This document shows, one piece after another, positions 43,263 through 53,560 of a stretch of DNA of 64,000 nucleotides. Location: contig DKJL01000010.1 of assembly GCA_002454815.1 (NCBI GenBank), forward strand, positions 418,878 to 482,877, in the 5' to 3' direction. Each line of letters starts with the position of its first letter. Positions within the stretch are counted from its first letter, which is position 1. The translations under genes and the position numbers were made by a program. The notes under the pieces were generated by a model, which saw only the letters and a list, made by a program, of their open reading frames with translations, had not been told where the DNA came from and did no database searches. The stretch is from Flavobacteriales bacterium UBA6693 (lineage in GTDB: Bacteria; Bacteroidota; Bacteroidia; Flavobacteriales; Weeksellaceae).

Positions 43263-43614
43263 TTTTGAAAAATTACTTTTCTGGCAAAAATCAATATCGC
43301 TTGCGAAAAGTATCTATATTATTTGTAATGAAATGAATAGCGGTGAGAAATATGGTTTAATTTCTCAAATGAAAAGAGCTGCAATTTCGATTCCATCAAA
43401 CATAGCGGAAGGTTCCGGAAGAAATAGTGATAAAGAATTTAATCATTTTTTAGCTATTGCACTCGGTTCAGCTTTTGAACTTCAAACTCAACTTATTTTA
43501 ATTAAGGAGCTTCATCTTTTGAATGAAGATAAAGTTAATAAGCTCATGTTGGATGTAATGGAAATTCAGAAGATGATTTATTCATTTAAAAACACTTTAA
43601 ATTTTAAAATCTAA
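43255..43614 (+). CDS. Four-helix-bundle protein (S23/IVP family)
   Basis: The 119-residue protein carries the family signature: NFEKLLFWQKSISLAKSIYI, GLISQMKRAAISIPSNIAEG, SGRNSDKEFNHFLAIALGSA and FELQTQLILIKELHLLNEDK. Members are encoded in 23S rRNA intervening sequences and by scattered genes in Bacteroidetes, and resemble the Avd accessory proteins of diversity-generating retroelements; their biochemical role is unsettled. Here it sits inside the carAB operon, flanked by 25-bp inverted repeats, with its ATG overlapping the carA stop. No nearby reverse transcriptase or variable-protein gene was found. Confidence 0.88.
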   Translation: MHNFEKLLFWQKSISLAKSIYIICNEMNSGEKYGLISQMKRAAISIPSNIAEGSGRNSDKEFNHFLAIALGSAFELQTQLILIKELHLLNEDKVNKLMLDVMEIQKMIYSFKNTLNFKI

Positions 43615-43621
43615 TTGAAAG

Positions 43622-43646
43622 TCTTGAATCTCGGTTCTTGATTCTT
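43622..43646 (-). repeat. Right inverted repeat of the four-helix-bundle unit
   Basis: Reverse complement of the left repeat with two mismatches; together they bound a 419-bp unit (43228-43646). carB starts 14 bases further on. Confidence 0.75.
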
Positions 43647-43660
43647 TAATCTACAAAAAA

Positions 43661-46600
43661 ATGAAACGTACAGATATAAAAACAATCCTCGTAATCGGTT
43701 CCGGCCCGATTATCATCGGACAGGCCGCAGAATTCGATTACGCAGGAACGCAGGCTTGCCTGTCTTTGAGAGAAGAAGGCTACAAAGTAATTCTCATCAA
43801 TTCAAATCCGGCAACCATCATGACCGACGTGGAAATTGCCGACAAAGTTTATATTGAACCGATATCATTGGAATTTGTAAGTCATATTATCCGTAAAGAA
43901 AGGCCGGATGCGCTTTTGCCAACTTTGGGTGGACAGACAGGTTTGAATATGGCCGTAGAATTACAGAATTCCGGGATTTTAGATGAATGTAAAGTGGAAG
44001 TTTTAGGGACCAAACTTTCAGCCATCAATCAAGCAGAAGACCGCGATCTGTTCCGGAATCTGATGCGTGAATTAAACGAACCGGTGCCGGATTCTGATAT
44101 TGTTAATAATGTACAGTCGGCATTAGAATTCGCGCACAACATCGGTTATCCCGTTATTGTTCGTCCGGCTTTTACAATGGGCGGAACCGGTGGCGGAATC
44201 GCAGATAATGATGAACAACTCAAAGAAATTACAAGTTTTGGTCTCAAATATAGTCCCGTTCGTCAGTGTCTGATTGAAAAATCCATCGCCGGTTTCAAAG
44301 AGATTGAATACGAAGTGATGCGCGACAAAAACGACAACGCGATCGTGGTTTGTAACATGGAAAACATCGACGCTGTCGGAGTTCATACTGGGGATTCGAT
44401 CGTAGTTGCACCGTCACAAACCCTTTCTGACCGGGAATACCAGATGTTGCGAAATTCTTCATTAAAAATTATTCGTGCACTTGGAATTGAAGGTGGCTGT
44501 AATGTTCAGCTGGCTTTGGATCCTAATTCTTACGACTATTATATCATTGAAGTAAATCCAAGAGTTTCGCGTTCATCGGCTTTGGCAAGTAAAGCAACCG
44601 GTTATCCGATTGCAAAAATCGCGGCAAAAATCGCCGTCGGCTTGACTTTAGATGAAATCATGAATCCGGTGACCGGAAAAACGTACGCCTGTTTCGAACC
44701 GGCTCTGGATTATGTCGTGACGAAATTCCCACGTTTTCCTTTCGATAAATTTGAAACCGCTGACCGACGTCTTTCAACACAAATGAAGGCCACCGGTGAA
44801 GTAATGGCAATCGGACGGAACTTCGAGGAATCTTTGCAGAAAGCCATTCGTTCTCTGGAAACGGGGTTAAGACATATTGGACTGAAATCAAAAGACGCCA
44901 CTGCTTTAACCGACGAGGAAATCGAAAGACGAATCCGGGTTTGTGATGATGAGCGTTTATTCATTATTGGTGACGCTTTACGGCGAGGTTACGACTGGGA
45001 AAAAATAGTGGAGTGGAGCAAGATCGACAAATTCTTCATCTGGAAAATTAAAAAACTCATCGATTTTGAAAAAATTATTGCGGAAAATAAATTTGACAAA
45101 GAAACTTTACTGGAAGCCAAAAAATTAGGATTTTCAGATATGAGTATCGCGACTTTATGGGAATCTGATCAAAAAGAAATTTTTGAATTCCGAAAAGAAA
45201 ACTGCGTGATGCCCGTTTACAAAATGGTCGATACCTGCGCAGCAGAATTTGAAAGTGAAACTCCTTATTTCTACGGAACTTACGAAGAGGAAAATGAAAG
45301 TGTTCCTTCTGATAAAGAAAAAATAATCGTTCTAGGTTCCGGTCCGATTCGTATTGGACAAGGTGTAGAATTCGATTACGCCACGGTTCATTCGGTTTGG
45401 GCGATCAAAGAAATGGGTTATGAAGCCATAATCATTAATAATAATCCGGAAACAGTTTCTACCGATTTCTCGATCTCAGATAAATTATATTTCGAACCTT
45501 TAACGGAAGAAGATGTGATGAACATCATCGACCTGGAAAAACCAAAAGGCGTAGTTGTACAGTTTGGTGGACAAACCGCCATTAATTTAGCAGATAAATT
45601 AGCCGCACATGGCGTTCAGATTTTGGGAACCTCGCTTGAAGATCTCGACCGCGCTGAAAACAGAAACAAATTTGAAGCCGCTCTGCAGGAAATGGGGATT
45701 CCGCAACCTTTGGGAAAAACCTGTTTTACGAAGGAAGAAGCGCTGCTAATTGCCAATGAGATCGGTTTTCCGGTTTTGGTTCGACCGAGTTATGTTTTGG
45801 GTGGAAGAGCCATGGAAATCGTTTACGATGAGCAGGAACTCGATCATTATATGACGAATGCCGTGAAAGAAAATTCGGAACATCCGATTCTGATCGACCG
45901 TTATTTAACCGGAAAAGAAGTGGAAGTGGACGCGATTTCTGACGGAGAAACCGTCGTTATTCCAGGAATTATGGAACATATCGAAAGAGCCGGCGTTCAC
46001 TCCGGAGACTCTATCGCAGTTTATCCGCCGCAAAATATTACCAAGGAACAAATTGCAACATTGGTCGATTACACCGAAAGACTGGCAAAAGGCTTGAATA
46101 TTATTGGTTTAATGAACATTCAGTATGTCTTGTATGAAGGCGACGTTTTTGTTATTGAGGTCAACCCGCGTTCCAGCAGAACTGTTCCTTTCTTATCAAA
46201 AATCACCGAAATTCCGATGGCGAATTTAGCTACCAAAGCCATTCTCGGACAAAAATTAAAAGATCTGGGTTACAAAAACGGTCTGGCTCCCGTGAAAGAT
46301 GGCGTTTACGTAAAAGTTCCGGTCTTCTCTTTCTCAAAATTGACAAGAGTTGATATCTCCCTTGGACCGGAAATGAAATCCACAGGAGAAGTGATGGGAA
46401 AAGATGTGACCTTAGAAAAAGCTCTGTACAAAGGTTTGATCGGTGCGGGCAGAAAAATGCCTTTGCACGGTGCAATTCTTTTCACAGTTGCCGATAAACA
46501 CAAAGAAGAAGCCTGCGAACTCGCACGAAGATTTCAGGAAATCGGTTTTGAGATCTGGGCAACCGAAGGAACTTCAAAATATTTTGAGGAACACGGCGTC

Positions 46601-46843
46601 CGCACAAAAATCGGTTATAAAATCGAAGAAAATCCGGAAATTAATCTGATCGATTTAATTCAAACCGGAAAAGTTCAGTACATCGTAAATACCATGACCA
46701 AAGGAAAACAATCTGAAAGAGACGGTTTCCAGATCCGTAGAACTTCCGTAGAAAATGGCGTTCCGTGTTTGACTTCAATGGATACAGTGGAAGCGATCTT
46801 GAAGGTGATCGAAAGCATGAGTTTCAAAATGGAGATGATGTAA
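43661..46843 (+). CDS. carB: Carbamoyl-phosphate synthase large subunit
   Basis: CarB makes carbamoyl phosphate from bicarbonate, ammonia and two ATP. The 1060-residue protein has the two homologous ATP-grasp halves: first [20 protein letters not shown] with [14 protein letters not shown] and [20 protein letters not shown]; second [20 protein letters not shown] with [15 protein letters not shown] and [22 protein letters not shown]-terminal MGS-like allosteric domain follows ([20 protein letters not shown]). Length is normal. It is separated from carA by the inserted S23 unit but has no terminator before it, so co-transcription with pyrB-carA is likely. Confidence 0.98.
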   Translation: MKRTDIKTILVIGSGPIIIGQAAEFDYAGTQACLSLREEGYKVILINSNPATIMTDVEIADKVYIEPISLEFVSHIIRKERPDALLPTLGGQTGLNMAVELQNSGILDECKVEVLGTKLSAINQAEDRDLFRNLMRELNEPVPDSDIVNNVQSALEFAHNIGYPVIVRPAFTMGGTGGGIADNDEQLKEITSFGLKYSPVRQCLIEKSIAGFKEIEYEVMRDKNDNAIVVCNMENIDAVGVHTGDSIVVAPSQTLSDREYQMLRNSSLKIIRALGIEGGCNVQLALDPNSYDYYIIEVNPRVSRSSALASKATGYPIAKIAAKIAVGLTLDEIMNPVTGKTYACFEPALDYVVTKFPRFPFDKFETADRRLSTQMKATGEVMAIGRNFEESLQKAIRSLETGLRHIGLKSKDATALTDEEIERRIRVCDDERLFIIGDALRRGYDWEKIVEWSKIDKFFIWKIKKLIDFEKIIAENKFDKETLLEAKKLGFSDMSIATLWESDQKEIFEFRKENCVMPVYKMVDTCAAEFESETPYFYGTYEEENESVPSDKEKIIVLGSGPIRIGQGVEFDYATVHSVWAIKEMGYEAIIINNNPETVSTDFSISDKLYFEPLTEEDVMNIIDLEKPKGVVVQFGGQTAINLADKLAAHGVQILGTSLEDLDRAENRNKFEAALQEMGIPQPLGKTCFTKEEALLIANEIGFPVLVRPSYVLGGRAMEIVYDEQELDHYMTNAVKENSEHPILIDRYLTGKEVEVDAISDGETVVIPGIMEHIERAGVHSGDSIAVYPPQNITKEQIATLVDYTERLAKGLNIIGLMNIQYVLYEGDVFVIEVNPRSSRTVPFLSKITEIPMANLATKAILGQKLKDLGYKNGLAPVKDGVYVKVPVFSFSKLTRVDISLGPEMKSTGEVMGKDVTLEKALYKGLIGAGRKMPLHGAILFTVADKHKEEACELARRFQEIGFEIWATEGTSKYFEEHGVRTKIGYKIEENPEINLIDLIQTGKVQYIVNTMTKGKQSERDGFQIRRTSVENGVPCLTSMDTVEAILKVIESMSFKMEMM

Positions 46844-46863
46844 TATTTCAAGTTGTAAAAAAG

Positions 46864-46890
46864 ACGGGATCGGAAATGATCCCGTTTTTT
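46864..46890 (+). terminator. Terminator of the pyr operon
   Basis: ACGGGATC (46864-46871), GATCCCGT (46878-46885) and a T run. Confidence 0.85.
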
Positions 46891-46950
46891 ATTGGATTAC
46901 GTCCTAATATAGGCATACAAAAGCTAATTCTTAAAAAACGTTAAACTCGG

Positions 46951-46975
46951 TGCCACTTCGGTTAGTGGCATTTTT
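46951..46975 (+). terminator. Second hairpin before the YflT-like gene
   Basis: TGCCACT, loop TCGGTT, AGTGGCA, then TTTTT. It could be a second terminator for the pyr operon or a short leader element for the gene at 47028. Confidence 0.55.
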
Positions 46976-47027
46976 ATTGATTCTACACCAGCGTCAAACA
47001 AAATATTAATTAAAAAATTAAACAATT

Positions 47028-47576
47028 ATGGAAAATTCCAGAAACTACACTCCGGAGTACAGAAATGACTATGTGTCGAAAGTTTTTAACACGAGAGAAG
47101 ATGCCGACAGAGCATACAACGATCTTTCTTCTAAAGGATATTCTCAAGATGATATCAACGTAATGATGTCTGATGATACGAGAGACCGATATTTTAGCGA
47201 TGAAAATGCACATGATTCTGCATTGGCAGATAATGTTGCTGATAATGCGGGTACAGGTTCACTGATTGGTGGCGGTATTGGTGCTGTAGTAGGTGCGATC
47301 GCAGCAATCGGATCGAATGTATTATTGCCAGGTTTAGGCTTAATCGTTGCAGGACCCCTGGCAGCAGGACTTGCAGGTGCAGGTGCGGGTGCCGCAACGG
47401 GTGGACTTATCGGTGCATTAACAGGAATGGGCGTACCGGAAGAGGAAGCAGAGCACTATAAAAATCAAGTAAAAGATGGCGGCATCTATATGGGTTTCAA
47501 ACCAAGACATGAAGATGATGCAAGATCGACGTACGACAACTGGTATGGTAATACCGGAAACAGTACAAATCTGTAA
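47028..47576 (+). CDS. YflT-like general stress protein with glycine zipper
   Basis: The 182-residue protein has the YflT/GSP17M-like N-terminal segment (YVSKVFNTREDADRAYNDLS, KGYSQDDINVMMSDD) and a long Gly/Ala-rich hydrophobic zipper (GTGSLIGGGIGAVVGAIAAI and GLAGAGAGAATGGLIGALTG) that may insert in membranes or oligomerise. The C-terminal HYKNQVKDGGIYMGFKPRHE repeats the fold's last strand. Members are induced by heat, salt or oxidative stress. It is flanked by terminator hairpins and so probably monocistronic. Confidence 0.82.
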   Translation: MENSRNYTPEYRNDYVSKVFNTREDADRAYNDLSSKGYSQDDINVMMSDDTRDRYFSDENAHDSALADNVADNAGTGSLIGGGIGAVVGAIAAIGSNVLLPGLGLIVAGPLAAGLAGAGAGAATGGLIGALTGMGVPEEEAEHYKNQVKDGGIYMGFKPRHEDDARSTYDNWYGNTGNSTNL

Positions 47577-47595
47577 GAAGCCTCAACATACGAGC

Positions 47596-47629
47596 AAAAA
47601 CCACATTGTGAAAGCAGTGTGGTTTTTTT
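47596..47629. terminator. Bidirectional terminator
   Basis: AAAAACCACA pairs with TGTGGTTTTT around a 12-base loop, lying between a plus-strand and a minus-strand gene end. Confidence 0.8.
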
Positions 47630-47631
47630 GT

Positions 47632-48420
47632 TTAAATTTCACCCATGACGTACATTTCTTCCATCGTTGGTGTGGGATTGCCACCTTCTTTTTCCAGTGT
47701 TATTGCAAAAGCCTGCGCGGAAGCAACAGGTTTCATGGTCTGCATTTTCTCTTCCTTTCCATCATCATAAATTCCCAGATCGACCGGTTTGCCGTCCACG
47801 ATTGCCCAAAGCTGATATTGTTTGCCAGCAGGCGCAGCGGGTAGGCGCTTCGGCTGCAGGTGTACCTGGTTTTGGTCGTCCCAATACACTTCGGCCAGCA
47901 TATCGGGATGTTTTTCCACACCGTTCAGCTGTATCTTTCTTGAGTTCTGCAGCACAGAATTCATTTGTTCCAGTTCAGAAATTTTTGCTGTCAAATTATT
48001 GTTTTGTTCGCTGATCACTTTCGTTTTGTCATTAACGCTCAGCAACTGATAACCCAGCGCAACTGAAACCAATAATAGTAATGCAGCCGCAATACTATAC
48101 CAATTAACAGTGTTGTGTTGCTTTAATACGTTGCCCTTCATTTCCTCATTTTGGACGATGCGCTCATTTGTGCTCATTGTTTCGCTCCGAGAAAAAGAAA
48201 GCTTTTTCTTAATTTCTGCGCGCATATCAGCAGGCGGTTGCACAGCACCCGCGGTGGCGTACAGTTCCAGCGTTTGCTGCATTTCCAGCACAGCCGTTTT
48301 TACTTCAGCATTATTTTTCATTACACATTCCAATATTGCAGCTTCGTCATGGGAAGCAGTTCCCATCACATAAGCTTCGATCACACCGGATGCTATGTAG
48401 GTTTCTGTATCCATTTTCAA
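47632..48420 (-). CDS. Anti-sigma factor (RskA-like)
   Basis: The 262-residue membrane protein has a cytosolic N-terminal domain (IASGVIEAYVMGTASHDEAA, ECVMKNNAEVKTAVLEM) that would hold the sigma factor. One transmembrane helix (VNWYSIAAALLLLVSVALGY) is followed by a coiled coil (SEQNNNLTAKISELEQMNSV) and a periplasmic RskA-type domain (AEVYWDDQNQVHLQPKRLPA, QYQLWAIVDGKPVDLGIYDD). Its ATG overlaps the sigma factor stop by 4 bases, the standard pairing. It is expected to release the sigma factor on an envelope signal. Confidence 0.9.
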   Translation of the reverse strand: MKMDTETYIASGVIEAYVMGTASHDEAAILECVMKNNAEVKTAVLEMQQTLELYATAGAVQPPADMRAEIKKKLSFSRSETMSTNERIVQNEEMKGNVLKQHNTVNWYSIAAALLLLVSVALGYQLLSVNDKTKVISEQNNNLTAKISELEQMNSVLQNSRKIQLNGVEKHPDMLAEVYWDDQNQVHLQPKRLPAAPAGKQYQLWAIVDGKPVDLGIYDDGKEEKMQTMKPVASAQAFAITLEKEGGNPTPTMEEMYVMGEI

Positions 48421-48989
48421 CTCAGAAAAAATAAAATTACAACTTTCAGCTCACGCAATATTTTCTTCAGTTCCTTCAGCGCAGCGCGCGTGCGGGTCTT
48501 CACTGTGCCCAACGGAAGGTTTAGTTCCTGCGAAATTTCCTCCTGCGTCAGGCCACCAAAATAAGCTTTTTCTATAATGATTTTATATTCGTCCCGCAGT
48601 GTATCGACGCCTTTTTGTACATCGCCAAACTGATGTTCCTGCACGGTGGTCAAAGCTTTTTGATCATGTACGATGTCGGGCAAAGTTTGGTTTTTCAAAT
48701 TATTTTGGTACGCCTTCGACTTTAGGCGGTCAATCGCTGCATTCCGCGCGATATTCAGCATCCAGGTGTATAAAGAGGCTTTTTCCGAATCATAAGAATC
48801 GATGGAATTCCAGATTTTCACGAAGACGTCCTGAAGAACTTCGCAGGCATCGCTTTCATTATATACGATGCGCAGCACCATACCGTAGAGCGCTGCGGAA
48901 TAATTGGTGTACAGATAATTAAACGCCTGTTCATCTCTACCGGCAAGTAGAGCAGCGAGATCCTGCGGCGAAATAGTTTCTGTTTTCAA
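48417..48989 (-). CDS. ECF RNA polymerase sigma factor
   Basis: The 190-residue protein has sigma region 2 (AFNYLYTNYSAALYGMVLRI, ESDACEVLQDVFVKIWNSID, ASLYTWMLNIARNAAIDRLK) and region 4 with its helix-turn-helix (GLTQEEISQELNLPLGTVKT, RTRAALKELKKIL). It would redirect RNA polymerase to a small regulon, normally including its own operon. The adjacent, divergent fasciclin gene is a natural candidate target; no shared promoter motif could be confirmed in the 183-base gap. Confidence 0.93.
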   Translation of the reverse strand: MKTETISPQDLAALLAGRDEQAFNYLYTNYSAALYGMVLRIVYNESDACEVLQDVFVKIWNSIDSYDSEKASLYTWMLNIARNAAIDRLKSKAYQNNLKNQTLPDIVHDQKALTTVQEHQFGDVQKGVDTLRDEYKIIIEKAYFGGLTQEEISQELNLPLGTVKTRTRAALKELKKILRELKVVILFFLS

Positions 48990-49172
48990 ATATTTATTGC
49001 GTGCTCAAATGTACCTTTTTTTTGTCATTTCAGCCAAGCGTCTTTTTACTGTTAATTATTTCCCGCAAGTGTTGCACTTCCGATTATTTTTAAATTAAAT
49101 AAATCCGGCACCGAAAAACCATCGTACATCCTCATAACACAAATTCTATTATAACAAATTAATTATTTACAC

Positions 49173-49745
49173 ATGAAATTAGGAAAAATCACGCTCGCCG
49201 CACTTATGTTGGCAGTCACGATGACAACAGGAATGGCCAACGCGCAAATGCAAAGTGCGAAGCAAAAAACCACCGTCGTAGGCGGGGCACCGATGTACGC
49301 CAACAAAAACATCGTGCAGAATGCCATGAACTCGAAAGACCACACCACACTCGTGGCCGCCGTGAAAGCAGCAGGCTTGGTAGAAACTTTGCAGAGCGCC
49401 GGACCTTTCACAGTTTTTGCTCCTACCAACGCGGCCTTCGCAAAACTTCCGGCAGGGACCGTAGAGAAGCTTACTATGCCGGAAAACAAAGCAACGCTTA
49501 CCCAAATATTGACCTACCACGTCGTACCCGGTAATATTTCTGCAGCCGACCTCGGAATGTGGATTCAGAAAAATGACGGCAAGTATATGACGAAAACAGC
49601 TCAGGGCGAAAAACTTACCTTCTGGATGAAAGGAAAAAACATCTACGTAACGGATGCGAAGAAAAATACCGCAAAAATTACTATCGCAGACGTTAACCAA
49701 TCAAATGGCGTTATTCACGTAATTGACACCGTTTTGATGCCATAG
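49173..49745 (+). CDS. Secreted fasciclin-domain protein
   Basis: The 190-residue protein has a signal peptide (MKLGKITLAALMLAVTMTTG, then MANAQ) and one fasciclin (FAS1) domain: NIVQNAMNSKDHTTLVAAVK, GPFTVFAPTNAAFAKLPAGT, LTQILTYHVVPGNISAADLG and SNGVIHVIDTVLMP. FAS1 domains mediate adhesion and matrix contacts. It diverges from the ECF sigma/anti-sigma operon, an arrangement often seen with regulated surface proteins. It is followed by a terminator. Confidence 0.92.
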   Translation: MKLGKITLAALMLAVTMTTGMANAQMQSAKQKTTVVGGAPMYANKNIVQNAMNSKDHTTLVAAVKAAGLVETLQSAGPFTVFAPTNAAFAKLPAGTVEKLTMPENKATLTQILTYHVVPGNISAADLGMWIQKNDGKYMTKTAQGEKLTFWMKGKNIYVTDAKKNTAKITIADVNQSNGVIHVIDTVLMP

Positions 49746-49772
49746 TTTTCATAGTTTTATTTTTTAATGTGG

Positions 49773-49801
49773 CCGCGCGACTTCTGTTGCGCGGTTTTTT
49801 T
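49773..49801 (+). terminator. Terminator after the fasciclin gene
   Basis: CCGCGC (49773-49778), loop, GCGCGG (49789-49794), T run. Confidence 0.85.
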
Positions 49802-49881
49802 GATTTAAACCTCAACGCTTTTTATTATCTTTCCTACTTTAAAAACCGACTGATAATACCAATTAATAAAACCAAAAAAAG

Positions 49882-50481
49882 ATGAAAAAGATTGTACTTC
49901 TGCTTATGCTTTCTGTTGCTGCGATGGGTTTTTCGCAGTATAATGTTCCCACGGCAAGTCCGCGCCAAACCATTGAACAACAATTTTCAATGACCAAAAT
50001 TTCCGTCGATTACGGTCGGCCGGGCATGAAAGGAAGAAAGATTTTCGGAGGGTTGGTTCCTTATAATAAGGTGTGGCGCGCCGGTGCAAACGCTGCCACA
50101 AAAATTACCTTCGGACAGAGTGTAAATTTTGGTGGCACGGAAGTTCCCGCCGGTTCATACGGACTTTTTGCAATTCCCACCGAAAATAGCTGGAAGATTA
50201 TTCTTAATAAAAATGCCGATCAATGGGGCGCTTTTAGTTATGATCCTAAATTAAACATCGCAGAAATTGATGCGCCGGTACAAAAAACGGCAGAAAAGCA
50301 GGAATGGTTTACCATTGCGCTTACGCCAGTAGATGTGCATTCCGCCGAACTTGCGATCAGCTGGGATCAGGCAAAAGCCACTGTTGTTATAAAAGAATCC
50401 AAACCGGAAACGGTGGCCAAAATCATTGAAAAGCTTAGTGAAATTAAACAGTTAGAGAAAGCCGCGGCTGACAAGAAATAG
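49882..50481 (+). CDS. DUF2911 domain secreted protein
   Basis: The 199-residue protein has a signal peptide (MKKIVLLLMLSVAAMGFSQ) and the DUF2911 domain: PTASPRQTIEQQFSMTKISV, DYGRPGMKGRKIFGGLVPYN, KVWRAGANAATKITFG and VPAGSYGLFAIPTENSWKII. The function of this family is unknown; it is common and conserved in Bacteroidetes. It is flanked by terminators on both sides and so is a single-gene unit. Confidence 0.88.
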   Translation: MKKIVLLLMLSVAAMGFSQYNVPTASPRQTIEQQFSMTKISVDYGRPGMKGRKIFGGLVPYNKVWRAGANAATKITFGQSVNFGGTEVPAGSYGLFAIPTENSWKIILNKNADQWGAFSYDPKLNIAEIDAPVQKTAEKQEWFTIALTPVDVHSAELAISWDQAKATVVIKESKPETVAKIIEKLSEIKQLEKAAADKK

Positions 50482-50486
50482 TTGAT

Positions 50487-50510
50487 GGTGAACTTCGGTT
50501 CACCTTTTTT
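50487..50510 (+). terminator. Terminator after the DUF2911 gene
   Basis: GGTGAAC (50487-50493), TTCG loop, GTTCACC (50498-50504), six T. Confidence 0.88.
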
Positions 50511-50637
50511 AATTGAATAATTTGGGGATTTTGTTCTTCTAAAAATTCATTCTTAAACTGTATTTATTGGCAGACTCTTTAATTTTCACACAAGTCCCAC
50601 TTTAGGGAATTTTTGTTGTTGATTATACTTAACTATA

Positions 50638-51159
50638 ATGAAAAAGTATCCAAATCTTATTTTCAAAGTCATCGAAACTCCACTCGGAGAAGTGTATGCA
50701 GTCAGTTCCGAAAACGGAATCTGTATGCTGACTTTCGTTGATGATGTACATCTGGCACGGAAGATCAATAGATTGGAAAGTAAGTTTAAAACAGATATGA
50801 AGAAAGGCGAAAACTCAGTTATGACACTTCTTGAGCTCGAGTTAAACGAATATTTTGCCGGCTGTCGTACCGCCTTCACTGTGCCGATTGACCTTGGTGG
50901 GACGGAGTTTCAACAAAAAGTCTGGACCGATCTTCTAAAAATTCCTTTTGGCGAATTGCGTTCTTACCGCGATCAGGCCGAATTGTTGGGCGACACAAAA
51001 AAAGTACGGGCGCTGGCAAATGGCAATGGCGCTAATATCATCTGCATTTTAATTCCTTGTCATCGCGTGGTGGGGTCCAACGGAAAATTAACCGGTTACA
51101 ACTGCGGTTTATGGCGCAAAGAAAAATTGCTACAACTGGAAAAGTCCTGGAAGCAGTAG
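50638..51159 (+). CDS. ogt: Methylated-DNA-protein-cysteine methyltransferase
   Basis: This suicide enzyme removes alkyl groups from O6-alkylguanine onto its own cysteine. The 173-residue protein has the active site IPCHRVVGSNGKLTGYNCGL with C141, and the DNA-binding helix region FQQKVWTDLLKIPFGELRSY. Length and the absence of an Ada regulatory domain fit Ogt. It may be followed in one unit by the GNAT gene 65 bases downstream. Confidence 0.94.
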   Translation: MKKYPNLIFKVIETPLGEVYAVSSENGICMLTFVDDVHLARKINRLESKFKTDMKKGENSVMTLLELELNEYFAGCRTAFTVPIDLGGTEFQQKVWTDLLKIPFGELRSYRDQAELLGDTKKVRALANGNGANIICILIPCHRVVGSNGKLTGYNCGLWRKEKLLQLEKSWKQ

Positions 51160-51224
51160 GTTTATTTGTAATTTTATTTGTATTCCGTAAATAAGTTAAT
51201 TTTACTTTATTAAAATTAAAATCG

Positions 51225-51755
51225 ATGAATTTTTCGCTGCAACCCCACCTTTCCAATGATCACATTCGCCTCGAACCGCTAACACCGGATGATTTTGAGC
51301 GCTTATTTGCAGTGGCTTCAGATCCCGATGTGTGGGCTATGCATCCCAACAAAGACCGTTTTCGGCGCGAGGTGTTTTTAAACTTTTTTGCCGGCGCAAT
51401 AGAAAGTGGTGGTGCTTTTATGGTTTGCGATCAGCTCACTGATGAGGTACTGGGAAGCTCGCGGTTTTATGATTATAATGAATATGATCGGTCTATTTTT
51501 ATCGGTTACACCTTTTATGGAACTAAATCGTGGGGGAAAAACATCAACTACCAGGCGAAAAAGCTGATGCTGGATTATATTTTCACCTTCGTAGACAAAG
51601 TTATTTTCCACGTAGGCAAAGATAATATCCGGTCGGTGAAAGCGATGAGCAAACTGGGCGCGGCGGAAATTGGAATGGAAGAAGTGGCCTACTTCGGTGA
51701 AGCTGTAAAGCCAAATATTATCTTTGAAATTAAAAAAGAAGACTGGCTAAATTAG
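51225..51755 (+). CDS. GNAT family N-acetyltransferase (RimJ-like)
   Basis: The 176-residue protein has the RimJ/RimL-type GNAT pattern: HIRLEPLTPDDFERLFAVAS near the start, FIGYTFYGTKSWGKNINYQA for the acetyl-CoA loop and DNIRSVKAMSKLGAAEIGME for the last motif. The acceptor (protein N-terminus or small molecule) is unknown. Confidence 0.88.
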   Translation: MNFSLQPHLSNDHIRLEPLTPDDFERLFAVASDPDVWAMHPNKDRFRREVFLNFFAGAIESGGAFMVCDQLTDEVLGSSRFYDYNEYDRSIFIGYTFYGTKSWGKNINYQAKKLMLDYIFTFVDKVIFHVGKDNIRSVKAMSKLGAAEIGMEEVAYFGEAVKPNIIFEIKKEDWLN

Positions 51756-51783
51756 AATTTAGATTTAAACTTTCTTTTCTGTT

Positions 51784-51870
51784 TTAATTAAATTCGGGAT
51801 GCTGCTCTTTCGCCTGCGTCAGGAGGTATCCTGCATATTGCGGATTTTATCACACCCGATTGAATTATGT
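51784..51870. repeat. Short intergenic repeat-like element
   Basis: The 192-base gap before the aldehyde dehydrogenase gene holds GGATGCTGCTCTTTCGCCTG and AGGAGGTATCCTGCATA, close in style to the GTATCCGCTGC words at 39330-39440. No gene is visible in the gap. Confidence 0.3.
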
Positions 51871-51947
51871 TAATTGTAGCTAAATTTTTGCGAAAACTTT
51901 TCCGTTTTCAGTAAATTTTCTATCTTTAAACAAATTCAAAAAATACT

Positions 51948-53498
<1,551 letters not shown>

Positions 53499-53560
53499 AC
53501 GTTTTTTTTTCCGTGCAACAGTCTTCGCGCGAATTTATTAATCAATCACAAAAAATTATT

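Noticed and set aside
46951..46975. Riboswitch before the YflT-like gene
   Set aside because: It is a simple hairpin with a T tract and no conserved aptamer-like structure; terminator is the simpler reading.
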